A DNA stretch of 64,000 nt from Pseudazoarcus pumilus (GCF_002872475.1 NZ_CP025682.1:2108001-2172000); one strand, 5' to 3'. Counted from the first letter of the stretch, positions 10,430 through 18,843 are shown. Made by a program: numbers and translations. The notes: generated from the letters alone by a model not told the origin.

Positions 10430-10681
10430 TCAGCCCCCCGTCACCGGCGGGAAGAAGGCGATCTCGTCGCCGTCGGCGATCGCCGTATCGCCCGGCACCA
10501 TGTGCTGGTTGCGCGCCATGCGCACGTTCTTCGAGCCGGCCAGCGGCGCCCAGCGCTCGCCACGCGCGGCAAGGCGCGCGCGCAGTTCGCCGATGGTCCC
10601 GACACCGTCGAGTTCCACGGATTCTTCGCTGCAATCGACGGCGTCGCGCAGCGCAGCAAAATAGAGGACTTTCACGCTCAT
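10430..10681 (-). CDS. moaD: Molybdopterin synthase sulfur carrier subunit MoaD
   Basis: Ubiquitin-fold sulfur carrier of 83 residues ending in the obligatory Gly-Gly (PPVTGG), which is activated to a thiocarboxylate. It starts MSVKVLYFAALRDA, the usual MoaD beginning. The ATG at 10679-10681 lies 8 bases after the moeA stop. A longer ORF reading through it upstream is a frame shadow of moeA. Confidence 0.96.
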   Translation of the reverse strand: MSVKVLYFAALRDAVDCSEESVELDGVGTIGELRARLAARGERWAPLAGSKNVRMARNQHMVPGDTAIADGDEIAFFPPVTGG

Positions 10682-10689
10682 TTCGGTTC

Positions 10690-11889
10690 TCAGTAAAGAA
10701 GCTCGCCGTAGGGGATGAAACGCACCGGCTCGCCGCGGGCGATGGCGGTGCCGGCGGGCACGTCGGCCAGCCCCTCGGCCCAAACGATGGAAGACAGCGC
10801 GGCCGAACCCTGGTTCTGGTGCAGCACCACACCCTCGTCCGTGATGCGCGCGCGCAGAAACTCTCGGCGACGGTCGGGCCTGGGCCAGTCGAAGGCCGCC
10901 GGCAGGGTCAGCGCGCGCGGTTCGCTGCGGCTCGCGCCCTGCGTGGCGAGGATGAAGGGGCGCACCATCAGCAAGAAGGTCACGAAGCTCGACACCGGAT
11001 TGCCGGGCAGGCCAATGAAGGCCGAGGCATGTACGCGCCCGTAGGCCAGCGGCTTGCCGGGCTTCATCGCGATCTTCCACATCTGCAGCGTGCCTTCGGC
11101 CTCGACCGCCGGCTTGACGTGATCTTCCTCGCCCACCGACACGCCGCCGCTGGTGAGGATCAGGTCATGGCCTTGGGATGCGTCGCGCAAGGCCTTGCAG
11201 GTGGCATCATATTGATCCGGCACGATTCCCAGATCGGTGACCTCGCAGCCAAGCTGCTCGAGCAGCGCGCGCAACTGGAAGCGGTTGGAGTTGTACACCC
11301 CGCCCGGCGGCAGGGCCTCGCCCGGCATCACCAGTTCGGACCCGGTGGAGAACAGCGCCACCTTGACGCGGCGCAGTACCGGCAGCTGCGCCGCGCCGAC
11401 GGCCGCGGCCAGGCCCAGTTCGGCCGGGCCGATGCGCGTGCCGGCAGCCAGTACCTCGGCGCCCTTCTCCACCTCGCTGCCGGCGCGGCGCACGAATTCG
11501 CCCACGTGCGGCTGATGGTCGATGGTCACCATGTCGTCGGCCAGTTCGCACAGCTCCTGCATCACCACCGCGTCGGCGCCGGCCGGCAGCGGCGCGCCGG
11601 TGAAGATGCGCGCGGCGGTACCGGCTTCGAGCGCGTGGCCGACGCTGCCGGCCGGAATGCGCTGCGACACGCGCAGGCGGGCACCGGGGGTGACGTCGGC
11701 GACGCGCACGGCGTAGCCGTCCATCGCCGACATGTCCATGTCGGGCATCGCGATGGGCGAGCGCAACGCGGAGGCGAGCACACGACCGCAGGCGACCGCC
11801 GTGTCGGCCATCTCGAGATCGGTGACCGGGCGGGCGTAGCCGAGCAGTGCGGCCAGCGCCTCGTCGAAGGAGAGCAGATCGGAATTCAT
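10690..11889 (-). CDS. moeA: Molybdopterin molybdotransferase MoeA
   Basis: Inserts molybdate into adenylated molybdopterin, giving active cofactor. The 399-residue protein has the MoeA pattern MPDMDMSAMDGYAV, TGAPLPAGADAVV, the molybdopterin-binding TSGGVSVGEEDHVK loop and GLPGNPVSSFVTF. Its start overlaps the mobB stop by four bases (ATGA), which indicates translational coupling. Confidence 0.97.
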   Translation of the reverse strand: MNSDLLSFDEALAALLGYARPVTDLEMADTAVACGRVLASALRSPIAMPDMDMSAMDGYAVRVADVTPGARLRVSQRIPAGSVGHALEAGTAARIFTGAPLPAGADAVVMQELCELADDMVTIDHQPHVGEFVRRAGSEVEKGAEVLAAGTRIGPAELGLAAAVGAAQLPVLRRVKVALFSTGSELVMPGEALPPGGVYNSNRFQLRALLEQLGCEVTDLGIVPDQYDATCKALRDASQGHDLILTSGGVSVGEEDHVKPAVEAEGTLQMWKIAMKPGKPLAYGRVHASAFIGLPGNPVSSFVTFLLMVRPFILATQGASRSEPRALTLPAAFDWPRPDRRREFLRARITDEGVVLHQNQGSAALSSIVWAEGLADVPAGTAIARGEPVRFIPYGELLY

Positions 11890-12380
11890 CGGCGGGAAGG
11901 ATGCTCCAGAATGAAGTTCACGATGGCCGCCGCATCATCGAGCGGCAGCACCGGATGTGGACAGTCGATCGCATCGGCCGTTGCCACCGCGACCACGTTG
12001 GGGTTGTCGGGCCACAGCGGCTCCTTGCCGCTGGCCGCGCGCCAGACCTCGATCTTGGGCACCGGCGCCGCCTTGAATCCCTCGACGAGCACCACGTCGC
12101 TGGGTTCGAGCAAACGAAGCTGTTCATCCAGCCCCGGTTCGGGCTCGCCGCGCAGCTCGTTCATCAGCACCCAGCGCTCGCCAGAGAGCATCAGTACGCG
12201 CGCGGCGCCGGCTTCGCGGTGACGCCATGAATCCTTGCCCGGACGGTCGAGGTCGAAACCGTGATGAGCATGCTTGATGACCGATACGCGCAACGCACGC
12301 GCACTGAACTCGGGAATGAGCTTCTCGATCAGGGTGGTCTTGCCCGAACCCGACCACCCTGCAACGCCGAATACGATCAT
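11886..12380 (-). CDS. mobB: Molybdopterin-guanine dinucleotide biosynthesis adaptor MobB
   Basis: P-loop GTP-binding adaptor that assists MobA in attaching GMP to molybdopterin. Walker A is GWSGSGKTT near residue 8; KHAHHGFDLDRPGKDSWRH and DVVLVEGFK are family blocks. It is 164 aa long and the first gene of the leftward Moco operon. A mobA partner is not in the window. MGD is used by DMSO-reductase-family enzymes such as nitrate reductases and formate dehydrogenases, so such enzymes are expected elsewhere in the genome. Confidence 0.95.
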   Translation of the reverse strand: MIVFGVAGWSGSGKTTLIEKLIPEFSARALRVSVIKHAHHGFDLDRPGKDSWRHREAGAARVLMLSGERWVLMNELRGEPEPGLDEQLRLLEPSDVVLVEGFKAAPVPKIEVWRAASGKEPLWPDNPNVVAVATADAIDCPHPVLPLDDAAAIVNFILEHPSRR

Positions 12381-12451
12381 CGACAGGTTTCACACGGCTT
12401 GAAAGCCCAAGGATACAACAAGCTCCCTCCCCACTGCCCGTGCCGCGCTGC

Positions 12452-12463
12452 CATAATCGGTCC
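12452..12463 (+). promoter_or_regulatory. -10 element directly before GNAT gene
   Basis: CATAAT at 12452-12457 is followed by six bases and the ATG at 12464, the same geometry as the TATAAT before 3214, again without a Shine-Dalgarno site. A leaderless mRNA is inferred. Confidence 0.35.
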
Positions 12464-13075
12464 ATGCCGCCCGATACCGCAGCCCCCGAACGCGCAACCG
12501 ACACACCCGCGCGACCGATCGAGTTCGAGACCGCGCGCCTGCGCCTGCGCCAGTGGCGCACGAGCGATTTCGCGCCGTTCGCGGCGATGGGCGCCGACTC
12601 GCGCGTGATGGAGTTCTTCCCCGAAGTGCTCAGCGCGGTCGAAAGTCACGCAATGGCGCGCCGCATCCGCGCGCTCATCGCGGCGCGTGGCTGGGGGCTG
12701 TGGGCAGTCGAGGTACGCGGTGGTGCGCGCTTCATCGGCTTCGTCGGGCTGCACGAACCGCTGGCGGAACTGCCGTTCGCGCCCTGCGTCGAGATCGGCT
12801 GGCGGCTGGCACCGGCCTACTGGGGCCACGGCTACGCCACCGAGGCCGCACGCGCCGTGCTTGCCGTCGGCTTCGAGCGCATCGGACTCGACGAGATCGT
12901 GTCCTTCACGTCCGCGCCGAACCTGCGTTCGCAGGCGGTCATGCGGCGCATCGGCATGATTGCCGACGGTACCTTCGAACATCCGGCCATTTCGCACGGC
13001 AGCCCGCTGCGCGAACATGTGCTCTACCGCCTGCGGCGCACTCACTGGAATGACGCGAACCGACCCGCAAGCTAA
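12464..13075 (+). CDS. GNAT family N-acetyltransferase (RimJ/RimL-like)
   Basis: Predicted acetyl-CoA-dependent transferase of 203 residues. After an unstructured 20-residue start comes the RimJ-type pattern: ETARLRLRQW, WAVEVRGGARFIGFVGL, EIGWRLAPAYWGHGYATEAA (acetyl-CoA loop) and SAPNLRSQAVMRRIGM. The acceptor may be an amino group on a protein, antibiotic or small molecule; it cannot be assigned. A start at 12440 is possible, but 12464 follows the -10 element best. Confidence 0.85.
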   Translation: MPPDTAAPERATDTPARPIEFETARLRLRQWRTSDFAPFAAMGADSRVMEFFPEVLSAVESHAMARRIRALIAARGWGLWAVEVRGGARFIGFVGLHEPLAELPFAPCVEIGWRLAPAYWGHGYATEAARAVLAVGFERIGLDEIVSFTSAPNLRSQAVMRRIGMIADGTFEHPAISHGSPLREHVLYRLRRTHWNDANRPAS

Positions 13076-13174
13076 GATGCGCGCAAGCACCGCATGCCGT
13101 CGCGCACCTCACCTCCTGCCCGGCACCGGCTGCGCGCTACACTTGGCTCCTGCAGCGGCTACGGAGAACCCGCA

Positions 13175-14134
13175 GTGATTTCCCTGGGCAACATCGGCGA
13201 CGCATTCAGGCGGGTTCGCGACGAGGTCGTGTTCTGGTATCGCGTCGTGCGCGACTCCATCAAGCTGTGGCTGCAATGCAACGCCTTCAGCTACGCCGGC
13301 TCGCTGGCCTTCTACACGCTGTTCTCGCTCGCGCCGGTGGTGATCATCGCGGTCACGCTGATGGGGCTCGTCTTCGGCGAGGATGCTGCGCGCGGCGAGA
13401 TCTTCAACCAGTTGCAGGACATCATGGGCGCTGGCGCCGCGCAGGCCATCGAGAACGCGGTGCTGCAGTCACGCCCCCAGGAATCCGGACTGATGCCCAC
13501 GCTGCTGGGTTTCGGTGCGCTGTTCCTCGGCGCCACCACGGTGTTCGCGCAGATGCAGTTCTCGCTCAACGTGATCTGGGGCGTGGCCGCCAAGCCCGGC
13601 TACAACGGCATCCTGCTCTACATCAAGAACCGCGTCCTGTCGCTCACCGTGGTGCTGGCCATCGGCTTCATCCTGCTGGTGTCGCTGTCCATCGGCGTGG
13701 CCGTGAGTGCGGCCCTCAAGGCCGCCGAGAACCTGGTGCCGGCAGCCGCCACGGTGCTCGGCGGCTTGGAGGTGATGATCTCGCTGGCCCTGGTCGTCGC
13801 GCTCTTCGCCACCATCTTCAAGGTGCTGCCTGACGTGGTGCTGGGCTGGCGCGACGTGCTCATCGGCGCCATCGTCACCGCCGTGCTGTTTTCCTTCGGC
13901 CGCTTCGGGATCGCACTGTACCTGGCCCACACGGCCACGGCCTCGACCTACGGCGCAGCCGGGTCGGTGGTTCTGATCCTGCTCTGGGTGTATTACTCCT
14001 CCCTGTTACTGCTGTACGGCGCGGCCTTCACCAAGGTACATTTCGAGCACCGTGGCGCGACCATCCTGCCGCGCAACAGTGCGGTGGTCGTGCGACGCGA
14101 ACTGATCGCTCGCGAGGAGCTGGCGCAATCGTGA
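13175..14134 (+). CDS. YihY/virulence factor BrkB family membrane protein
   Basis: Integral membrane protein of about 319 residues with six predicted helices. The family signature NAFSYAGSLAFYTLFSLAPVV is followed by IFNQLQDIMG and the C-terminal STYGAAGSVVLILLWVYYSSLLLLYGAAFT. It was once called ribonuclease BN, but that activity belongs to another gene; the true function is unknown. A GTG at 13175 with GGAGA seven bases upstream is the best start; the earlier ATG at 13094 has no ribosome site. Its stop overlaps the next start (GTGA). Confidence 0.87.
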   Translation: MISLGNIGDAFRRVRDEVVFWYRVVRDSIKLWLQCNAFSYAGSLAFYTLFSLAPVVIIAVTLMGLVFGEDAARGEIFNQLQDIMGAGAAQAIENAVLQSRPQESGLMPTLLGFGALFLGATTVFAQMQFSLNVIWGVAAKPGYNGILLYIKNRVLSLTVVLAIGFILLVSLSIGVAVSAALKAAENLVPAAATVLGGLEVMISLALVVALFATIFKVLPDVVLGWRDVLIGAIVTAVLFSFGRFGIALYLAHTATASTYGAAGSVVLILLWVYYSSLLLLYGAAFTKVHFEHRGATILPRNSAVVVRRELIAREELAQS

Positions 14135-14826
14135 AGGCATTGATCCTGCAGCATGTCCCGTTCGAGGGGCCCGGCAGCATCGACGACTGGCTCGCCGAGC
14201 GCGAGGCCGAGGTGCGCACCGTGCGCCTGTTCGCCGGCGACGCCCTGCCCGCCCCCGACGCGGCGGACCTGGTGGTGGCGATGGGTGGACCGATGAGCGT
14301 CAATGACGAATGGTTCCACGAGTGGCTGGCGGACGAGAAGCGCTTTCTCGCCCAGTGTGTCGCGGCCGACCGCGCGGTGATCGGCATCTGCCTCGGCGCG
14401 CAACTCATCGCCTCGGCCCTGGGCGCGACGGTCGGCCCCAATGAACATCGCGAGATCGGCTGGTTCGATGTAGAAGCGGTTCCCGCCCGCGAAGGCCGTC
14501 TGCCCTTTCCCGAGCGCATCCGGGCGTTCCATTGGCACGGCGAGACCTTCGAGCTGCCGCCCGGCGCCGAACGCCTGGCGCGCAGCGAAGCGTGCGAGAA
14601 CCAGGCCTTCCAGATCGGCGAGCGCGTGATCGGCCTGCAATTTCACCTGGAAACGACGCCGCACACGCTCGACGCCCTGCTCGAGGCCTGCGGCGACGAG
14701 CTCGACCCCGAACCCTTCGTGCAGGACGAGGACTCCATCCGCGTCGGACTGCACGCAGCGATGGCCGACAACAACCGGCTGATGAGCACCGTACTCGAAC
14801 ACGTCACCCGAGGACTCGCCCGATGA
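14131..14826 (+). CDS. Class I glutamine amidotransferase (GATase1) domain protein
   Basis: Stand-alone amidotransferase of 231 residues. The nucleophile elbow GICLGAQ supplies the catalytic Cys and GLQFHLE the catalytic His; AMGGPMSVND is also typical. Such GMP-synthase-like proteins are often annotated by homology, but their acceptor reactions are mostly unknown. The GTG start overlaps the stop of the YihY gene and the end overlaps the cupin start by four bases, so the three genes are probably co-transcribed. Confidence 0.88.
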   Translation: MKALILQHVPFEGPGSIDDWLAEREAEVRTVRLFAGDALPAPDAADLVVAMGGPMSVNDEWFHEWLADEKRFLAQCVAADRAVIGICLGAQLIASALGATVGPNEHREIGWFDVEAVPAREGRLPFPERIRAFHWHGETFELPPGAERLARSEACENQAFQIGERVIGLQFHLETTPHTLDALLEACGDELDPEPFVQDEDSIRVGLHAAMADNNRLMSTVLEHVTRGLAR

Positions 14827-15191
14827 ACGATCGCAGCCTCCCGTCGGAAGCCCCATGCGGCAACCTGCTCGCCGCGCTTCCCGGCGCCGCCGCCACCGGC
14901 GAATCCTTCCAGCCCCTGCTGGAAACGGCCGGCGTGCGCATCGAACGCATCGTCTCGCACGACCATGCCAGCCCGGAAGGCTTCTGGTATGAGCAGTCGG
15001 GAGATGAATGGGTGCTGGTCGTGGCCGGCGAAGCGGTCCTCGAGTTCGAGGACGGCGCCCGGCGCTGCCTGCGCCCCGGTGACTGGATCGTGCTGCACGC
15101 GCACGTGCGCCATCGTGTCGCAGCCACCTTCGGCCGCACGGTGTGGCTGGCCGTGCACCTGCCCGACGGTGACGGGAAACCCTCAGCGTAA
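14823..15191 (+). CDS. Small cupin-domain protein
   Basis: A 122-residue single-domain cupin. SPEGFWYEQSGDEWVLVVAGEA and the second motif PGDWIVLHAHVRHRV resemble the two cupin motifs, with histidines at HVRH that could hold a metal. The first motif lacks the usual HxH, so metal use is uncertain. The start overlaps the amidotransferase stop (ATGA). Similar cupins occur as domains of sugar or hydroxyacid enzymes; the substrate is unknown. Confidence 0.8.
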   Translation: MNDRSLPSEAPCGNLLAALPGAAATGESFQPLLETAGVRIERIVSHDHASPEGFWYEQSGDEWVLVVAGEAVLEFEDGARRCLRPGDWIVLHAHVRHRVAATFGRTVWLAVHLPDGDGKPSA

Positions 15192-15197
15192 AGAGGC

Positions 15198-15226
15198 TTG
15201 GACACGCCCCGGGGCGCGGCTATGCT
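15198..15226 (+). promoter_or_regulatory. Sigma-70-like promoter of sodC
   Basis: TTGGAC (15198-15203) and TATGCT (15221-15226) are 17 bases apart, about 50 bases upstream of the sodC start. Each hexamer differs from consensus at one or two positions. Confidence 0.5.
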
Positions 15227-15279
15227 GAATCTGCGCCCGCTTCGGGCGTGTGCGATTCAGTCCCGTACGGAGGCTCTAC

Positions 15280-15798
15280 ATGCAATCCGTTTTCAAGCTT
15301 CTCGGCGCACTCGCCGCCACCAGTCTGTTGTTCGCCGCACCGGCCATCGCAATGCCCACCGCGAGCGCCCAGTTCACGGGGGCGGACGGCACGGATCATG
15401 GATCCGCGAAACTCGTCCAGACCCCTTCCGGCGTGCTCATCCAGGCCGCGCTCAAGGGCGTGCCGGAGGGCGAGCACGGCTTTCACATCCACGCAGTGGG
15501 CAGGTGCGAGCCGCCGTTCACGAGCGCGGGCGGGCACTTCAACCCCGATGGCCGCAAGCATGGACTGATGTCCGCAGACGGACCGCACGCGGGCGACATG
15601 CCCAACATCCACGTACCCGCGTCGGGCCTGCTCAAGGTCGACGTGCTCAATACCTTCGTCACGCTCGAACCCGGCAAGCCCAACAGCCTGCTCGGGGGAG
15701 ACGGCACGGCGCTGATGATTCACGCCGGCCACGACGACCACGCCTCGGACCCGGCCGGCGACGCCGGTGCGCGCATCGCCTGCGCGGTCATCCGCTAA
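15280..15798 (+). CDS. sodC: Periplasmic Cu,Zn superoxide dismutase SodC
   Basis: Converts superoxide to peroxide and oxygen in the periplasm. The 172-residue precursor has a signal peptide of about 22 residues (cleavage near APAIA-MP). GFHIHAVGRCEP and GGHFNPDGRKHG carry copper/zinc ligands, and GDAGARIACAVI carries the disulfide Cys and the active-site Arg. ACGGAGG six bases upstream supports the ATG at 15280. It is an independent gene with its own promoter and is convergent with the LysR gene. Confidence 0.95.
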   Translation: MQSVFKLLGALAATSLLFAAPAIAMPTASAQFTGADGTDHGSAKLVQTPSGVLIQAALKGVPEGEHGFHIHAVGRCEPPFTSAGGHFNPDGRKHGLMSADGPHAGDMPNIHVPASGLLKVDVLNTFVTLEPGKPNSLLGGDGTALMIHAGHDDHASDPAGDAGARIACAVIR

Positions 15799-15802
15799 GC
15801 GG

Positions 15803-16732
15803 TCATGCCGTCCGTTGCCGGCCCTGCTCCGGCAACGGCGGCACCCTGCCGCGCATTGCCTCCACCAGATACGCCACGCAGGCGCGCAGACGCGCCGGAA
15901 TGTGGCGGCGATGAGCATACACGGCGTAGATATCGGCCCCGGTGTTGTGCCACTCGGGCAGCAGTTCGACCAGATCGCCACGCATCAGCGCCTCGTGCGC
16001 GTCCCACCACGAGCGCAGCATGATGCCGTGACCGTCCAGCGCCAGCCGGTGCACGGCCTCGCCGTCGTTGCTCGACAAACGCCCCGACACGCGCACCGTG
16101 CGCACCTCGCCGCCGCGCTCGAAGCGCCACAACGCATAGTCGCTGTCGATCTCGCGCACGATCAGGCAGGCGTGCGAGGCCAGATCGTCCGGATGCGCGA
16201 GCGGCGGCGCACCCTGCAGATACTTCGGCGCCGCACACAGGATGCGACGGTTCGCCAGCAGCCGACGCGCCACCAGCCGCGAATCGGGCGGCATGCCGAT
16301 ACGAATGCCGATGTCCCCCCCCGCATCCGACAGGCTGAGCGGAAAGTTGGTCAGCTCCAGCTGGATGTCCAACCCCGGATGACGCGCCGCGAACTCGGAC
16401 AGCAGCGGCGTGATGTGCCGCCGCCCGAAGCCGAAGGTGGCGTTCACACAGATGCGCCCGGTCAGCGCACTGTCCGGGTCATTGAGGCTGTCTTCCAGTT
16501 CCGCCAGATCGTCGAGGATGGCCGCCCCGCGGGCCAGATAGCGCTCGCCCTCGGGCGTGAGCGACAGGCTGCGCGTTGTGCGCTGCGCCAGCTGCACGCC
16601 CAGACGCGCTTCGAGCAGCTTCAAGCGCTTGCTGACCGCCGACAACGACAAACCCAGTTCGCGCGCCGCCCCGGTCAGGCTTCCGGCGCGGGCAAGTTGC
16701 TGGAAGAAGGCGAGATCATCGACGGCGGACAT
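15803..16732 (-). CDS. LysR-family regulator (DmlR-like)
   Basis: A 309-residue transcription factor with an N-terminal winged HTH (FFQQLARAGSLTGAARELGLSLSAVSKRLKLLE) and a periplasmic-binding-protein-like effector domain. It belongs by look to the CrgA/DmlR branch. It is divergent from the dehalogenase and dmlA-like genes with 145 bases between them, the classic arrangement for a LysR activator of its neighbours. The likely inducer is a hydroxy-dicarboxylate or the dehalogenase product, which is inference. Confidence 0.9.
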   Translation of the reverse strand: MSAVDDLAFFQQLARAGSLTGAARELGLSLSAVSKRLKLLEARLGVQLAQRTTRSLSLTPEGERYLARGAAILDDLAELEDSLNDPDSALTGRICVNATFGFGRRHITPLLSEFAARHPGLDIQLELTNFPLSLSDAGGDIGIRIGMPPDSRLVARRLLANRRILCAAPKYLQGAPPLAHPDDLASHACLIVREIDSDYALWRFERGGEVRTVRVSGRLSSNDGEAVHRLALDGHGIMLRSWWDAHEALMRGDLVELLPEWHNTGADIYAVYAHRRHIPARLRACVAYLVEAMRGRVPPLPEQGRQRTA

Positions 16733-16741
16733 TTGTGCACT

Positions 16742-16753
16742 TTATTTCAATAA
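16742..16753. promoter_or_regulatory. AT-rich inverted repeat in LysR divergent promoter
   Basis: TTATT-TC-AATAA is a perfect short dyad within an AT-rich patch (16741-16790) that stands out from the GC-rich surroundings, ten bases before the LysR start. It fits a T-N11-A type LysR site or a promoter element. Confidence 0.35.
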
Positions 16754-16810
16754 TGGATTGATTGGCAGCCTGATTATCTACACAGCAACGACAGGTACAG
16801 TGCGGCCATC

Positions 16811-16847
16811 GTAGGTCGCCTTGAGCCGCAGGCGAAATGCGACCTAC
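16811..16847. repeat. Dispersed palindromic repeat, copy 1
   Basis: GTAGGTCGC at 16811-16819 and GCGACCTAC at 16839-16847 form a 9-bp inverted repeat around a core containing GAGCCGCAGGCGA. The same ends and core occur in the opposite sense at 47203-47287. It lies in the leader of the dehalogenase gene and could fold in the mRNA. Confidence 0.7.
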
Positions 16848-16877
16848 AACCCCACCCAACCCGAAACGGAGGCAGGC

Positions 16878-17756
16878 ATGTTCAAGGGTTTCCAGACCTT
16901 CGATATCGACGTCGGCGACGGCATCGTCATCCACGGCCGCAAGGGCGGCGACGGCCCCCCGCTGCTGCTGCTGCACGGCCACCCGCAGACCCATGTGATC
17001 TGGCACCGCGTGGCCGAACAACTGGCCGAGCGCTACACCGTGATCGCCACCGACCTGCGCGGCTATGGCGATTCGAGCAAGCCCACCGGCCTGCCCGACC
17101 ACAGCAACTACGCCAAGCGAACGATGGCGGCGGACCAGATCGCGGTGATGCGCCACTTCGGGCATGAAAGCTTCTTCCTCTGCGCCCACGACCGCGGCGC
17201 CCGCGTCGCCCACCGTCTGGCGGCCGACCATCCGGAATGCGTCGACAAGCTGATGCTGCTCGACATCGCGCCGACGCTGGCGATGTACCAGCAGACCGAC
17301 CGGCGCTTCGCCACCCTGTACTTCCACTGGTTCTTCCTGATCCAGCCTTCGCCCATGCCGGAGACGCTGATCGAGGCATCCCCCGCCGGCTACATCACCC
17401 GAACGATGGGCGGTCGCCACGCCAGCCTCGACGTGTTCGACCCGGCGGCGATCGCCGAATACCAGCGCTGCCTGTCGCTACCGGGGGCAGCGCATTCGCT
17501 GTGCGAGGACTACCGCGCGTCGAACACCATCGATCTCGAATTCGACCAGACCGACCTAGACGCCGGCCGGCGCATTGCATGCCCCACCCGCGTGCTGTGG
17601 GGCGAGCACGGCGTGATCCAGCGCTGCTTCGACCCGCTCACCGAATGGGCGCCGCTGACCACCACGCTCGACGGCGAGGCCCTGCCCTGCGGTCACTACA
17701 TTCCGGAGGAAGCGCCGGAGCTTCTGTTGCAGCACATCACCGATTTCATGAGGTAG
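16878..17756 (+). CDS. Haloacetate (fluoroacetate-type) dehalogenase, alpha/beta hydrolase
   Basis: Predicted to hydrolyse haloacetates to glycolate and halide. The 292-residue enzyme shows the residues described for fluoroacetate dehalogenase: nucleophile Asp105 with Arg106 and Arg109 (HDRGAR), acid Asp129, halide-pocket His150-Trp151 (FHWFF) and Tyr212 (CEDYRA), and the catalytic His in LPCGHYIPEE. Spacing is nearly the same as in the Burkholderia enzyme. The oxyanion turn is HGHPQTH. ATG at 16878 follows GGAGG. It precedes the dmlA-like gene by four bases and is divergent from the LysR gene. Related epoxide or ester hydrolases share the fold, so substrate needs testing. Confidence 0.83.
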   Translation: MFKGFQTFDIDVGDGIVIHGRKGGDGPPLLLLHGHPQTHVIWHRVAEQLAERYTVIATDLRGYGDSSKPTGLPDHSNYAKRTMAADQIAVMRHFGHESFFLCAHDRGARVAHRLAADHPECVDKLMLLDIAPTLAMYQQTDRRFATLYFHWFFLIQPSPMPETLIEASPAGYITRTMGGRHASLDVFDPAAIAEYQRCLSLPGAAHSLCEDYRASNTIDLEFDQTDLDAGRRIACPTRVLWGEHGVIQRCFDPLTEWAPLTTTLDGEALPCGHYIPEEAPELLLQHITDFMR

Positions 17757-17760
17757 GAAC

Positions 17761-18843
17761 ATGAGCAAACCCCACAGGATTGCAGTCATCCCCGGCGACG
17801 GCATCGGCACCGAGGTGGTGCCGGAAGGCGTGCGCGTGCTCGAAGCCGCGGCGAAGCGCTTCAACATCGCGCTGGACTTCACGGACTTCGATTTCGCCAG
17901 CTGCGACTACTACCTCGAGCACGGCCAGATGATGCCGGACGACTGGTTCGACACGCTGATGCAGTTCGACTGCATCTTCTTCGGCGCCGTCGGCTGGCCC
18001 GAGAAGGTGCCGGACCACGTCTCGCTGTGGGGTTCGCTGATCAAGTTCCGCCGCGACTTCGACCAGTACATCAACCTGCGCCCGGTACGCCTGCTGCCCG
18101 GCATCAAGAGCCCGCTGGCCGACCGCAAGCCCGGCGACATCGACTTCTACGTGGTGCGCGAGAACACCGAGGGCGAGTATTCCAGCCTCGGCGGGCGCAT
18201 GTACGGCGGCACCGAGCGCGAATTCGTCACGCAGCAGACCGTGATGAGCCGCATCGGCGTGGACCGCGTGCTCAAGTACGCCTATGAACTCGCGCAGTCC
18301 CGCCCGAGAAAGAAGCTCACCTCCGCCACCAAATCCAACGGCATCTCGATCACCATGCCGTACTGGGACGAGCGCGTGAAGGAGATGGCGGTCAAGTACC
18401 CGGACGTGGCCACCGACCAGTTCCACATCGACATTCTCAGTGCCAACTTCGTGCTGCACCCGGGCTGGTTCGACGTGGTGGTGGCGAGCAATCTCTTCGG
18501 CGACATCCTGTCCGATCTGGGCCCGGCATGCACCGGCACCATCGGCGTCGCGCCGTCGGCCAGCATCAACCCGGAAGGCAAGTTCCCGAGCCTGTTCGAG
18601 CCGGTACACGGCAGCGCGCCGGACATCGCCGGAAGGGGCATCGCCAACCCCATCGGCCAGATCTGGTCGGGTGCACTGATGCTCGAACACCTCGGCCACA
18701 AGGAGGCGGGCGCGGCCATCCTCACGGCCATCGAAACGGTTCTGGCCGCCGGCGACAAGTCCGTGCTGACCGGCGACGTGGGCGGCAACGGCACGACCGG
18801 GACGCTGGGTCGCGCCATCGCCGAGCTGGTGGCCGGGGGCTGA
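17761..18843 (+). CDS. D-malate/tartrate dehydrogenase (decarboxylating), DmlA/TtuC family
   Basis: Oxidatively decarboxylates D-malate to pyruvate, or acts on tartrate, with NAD+ and a divalent metal. The 360-residue sequence follows E. coli DmlA closely: IPGDGIG, ASCDYYLEHG, GAVGWPEKVPDH, VVRENTEGEYSSLGGR, LTSATKSNG, SNLFGDILSDLGPA and EPVHGSAPDIAG. It belongs to the beta-decarboxylating dehydrogenase superfamily with IcdA and LeuB. It forms an operon with the dehalogenase-like hydrolase and is likely controlled by the divergent LysR protein. Confidence 0.92.
   Translation: MSKPHRIAVIPGDGIGTEVVPEGVRVLEAAAKRFNIALDFTDFDFASCDYYLEHGQMMPDDWFDTLMQFDCIFFGAVGWPEKVPDHVSLWGSLIKFRRDFDQYINLRPVRLLPGIKSPLADRKPGDIDFYVVRENTEGEYSSLGGRMYGGTEREFVTQQTVMSRIGVDRVLKYAYELAQSRPRKKLTSATKSNGISITMPYWDERVKEMAVKYPDVATDQFHIDILSANFVLHPGWFDVVVASNLFGDILSDLGPACTGTIGVAPSASINPEGKFPSLFEPVHGSAPDIAGRGIANPIGQIWSGALMLEHLGHKEAGAAILTAIETVLAAGDKSVLTGDVGGNGTTGTLGRAIAELVAGG

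Noticed and set aside
15233-15249. CGCCCGC-TTCGGGCG hairpin in the sodC leader as a terminator
   Set aside because: It lies downstream of the predicted sodC promoter and lacks a T tract; at most a small leader structure.
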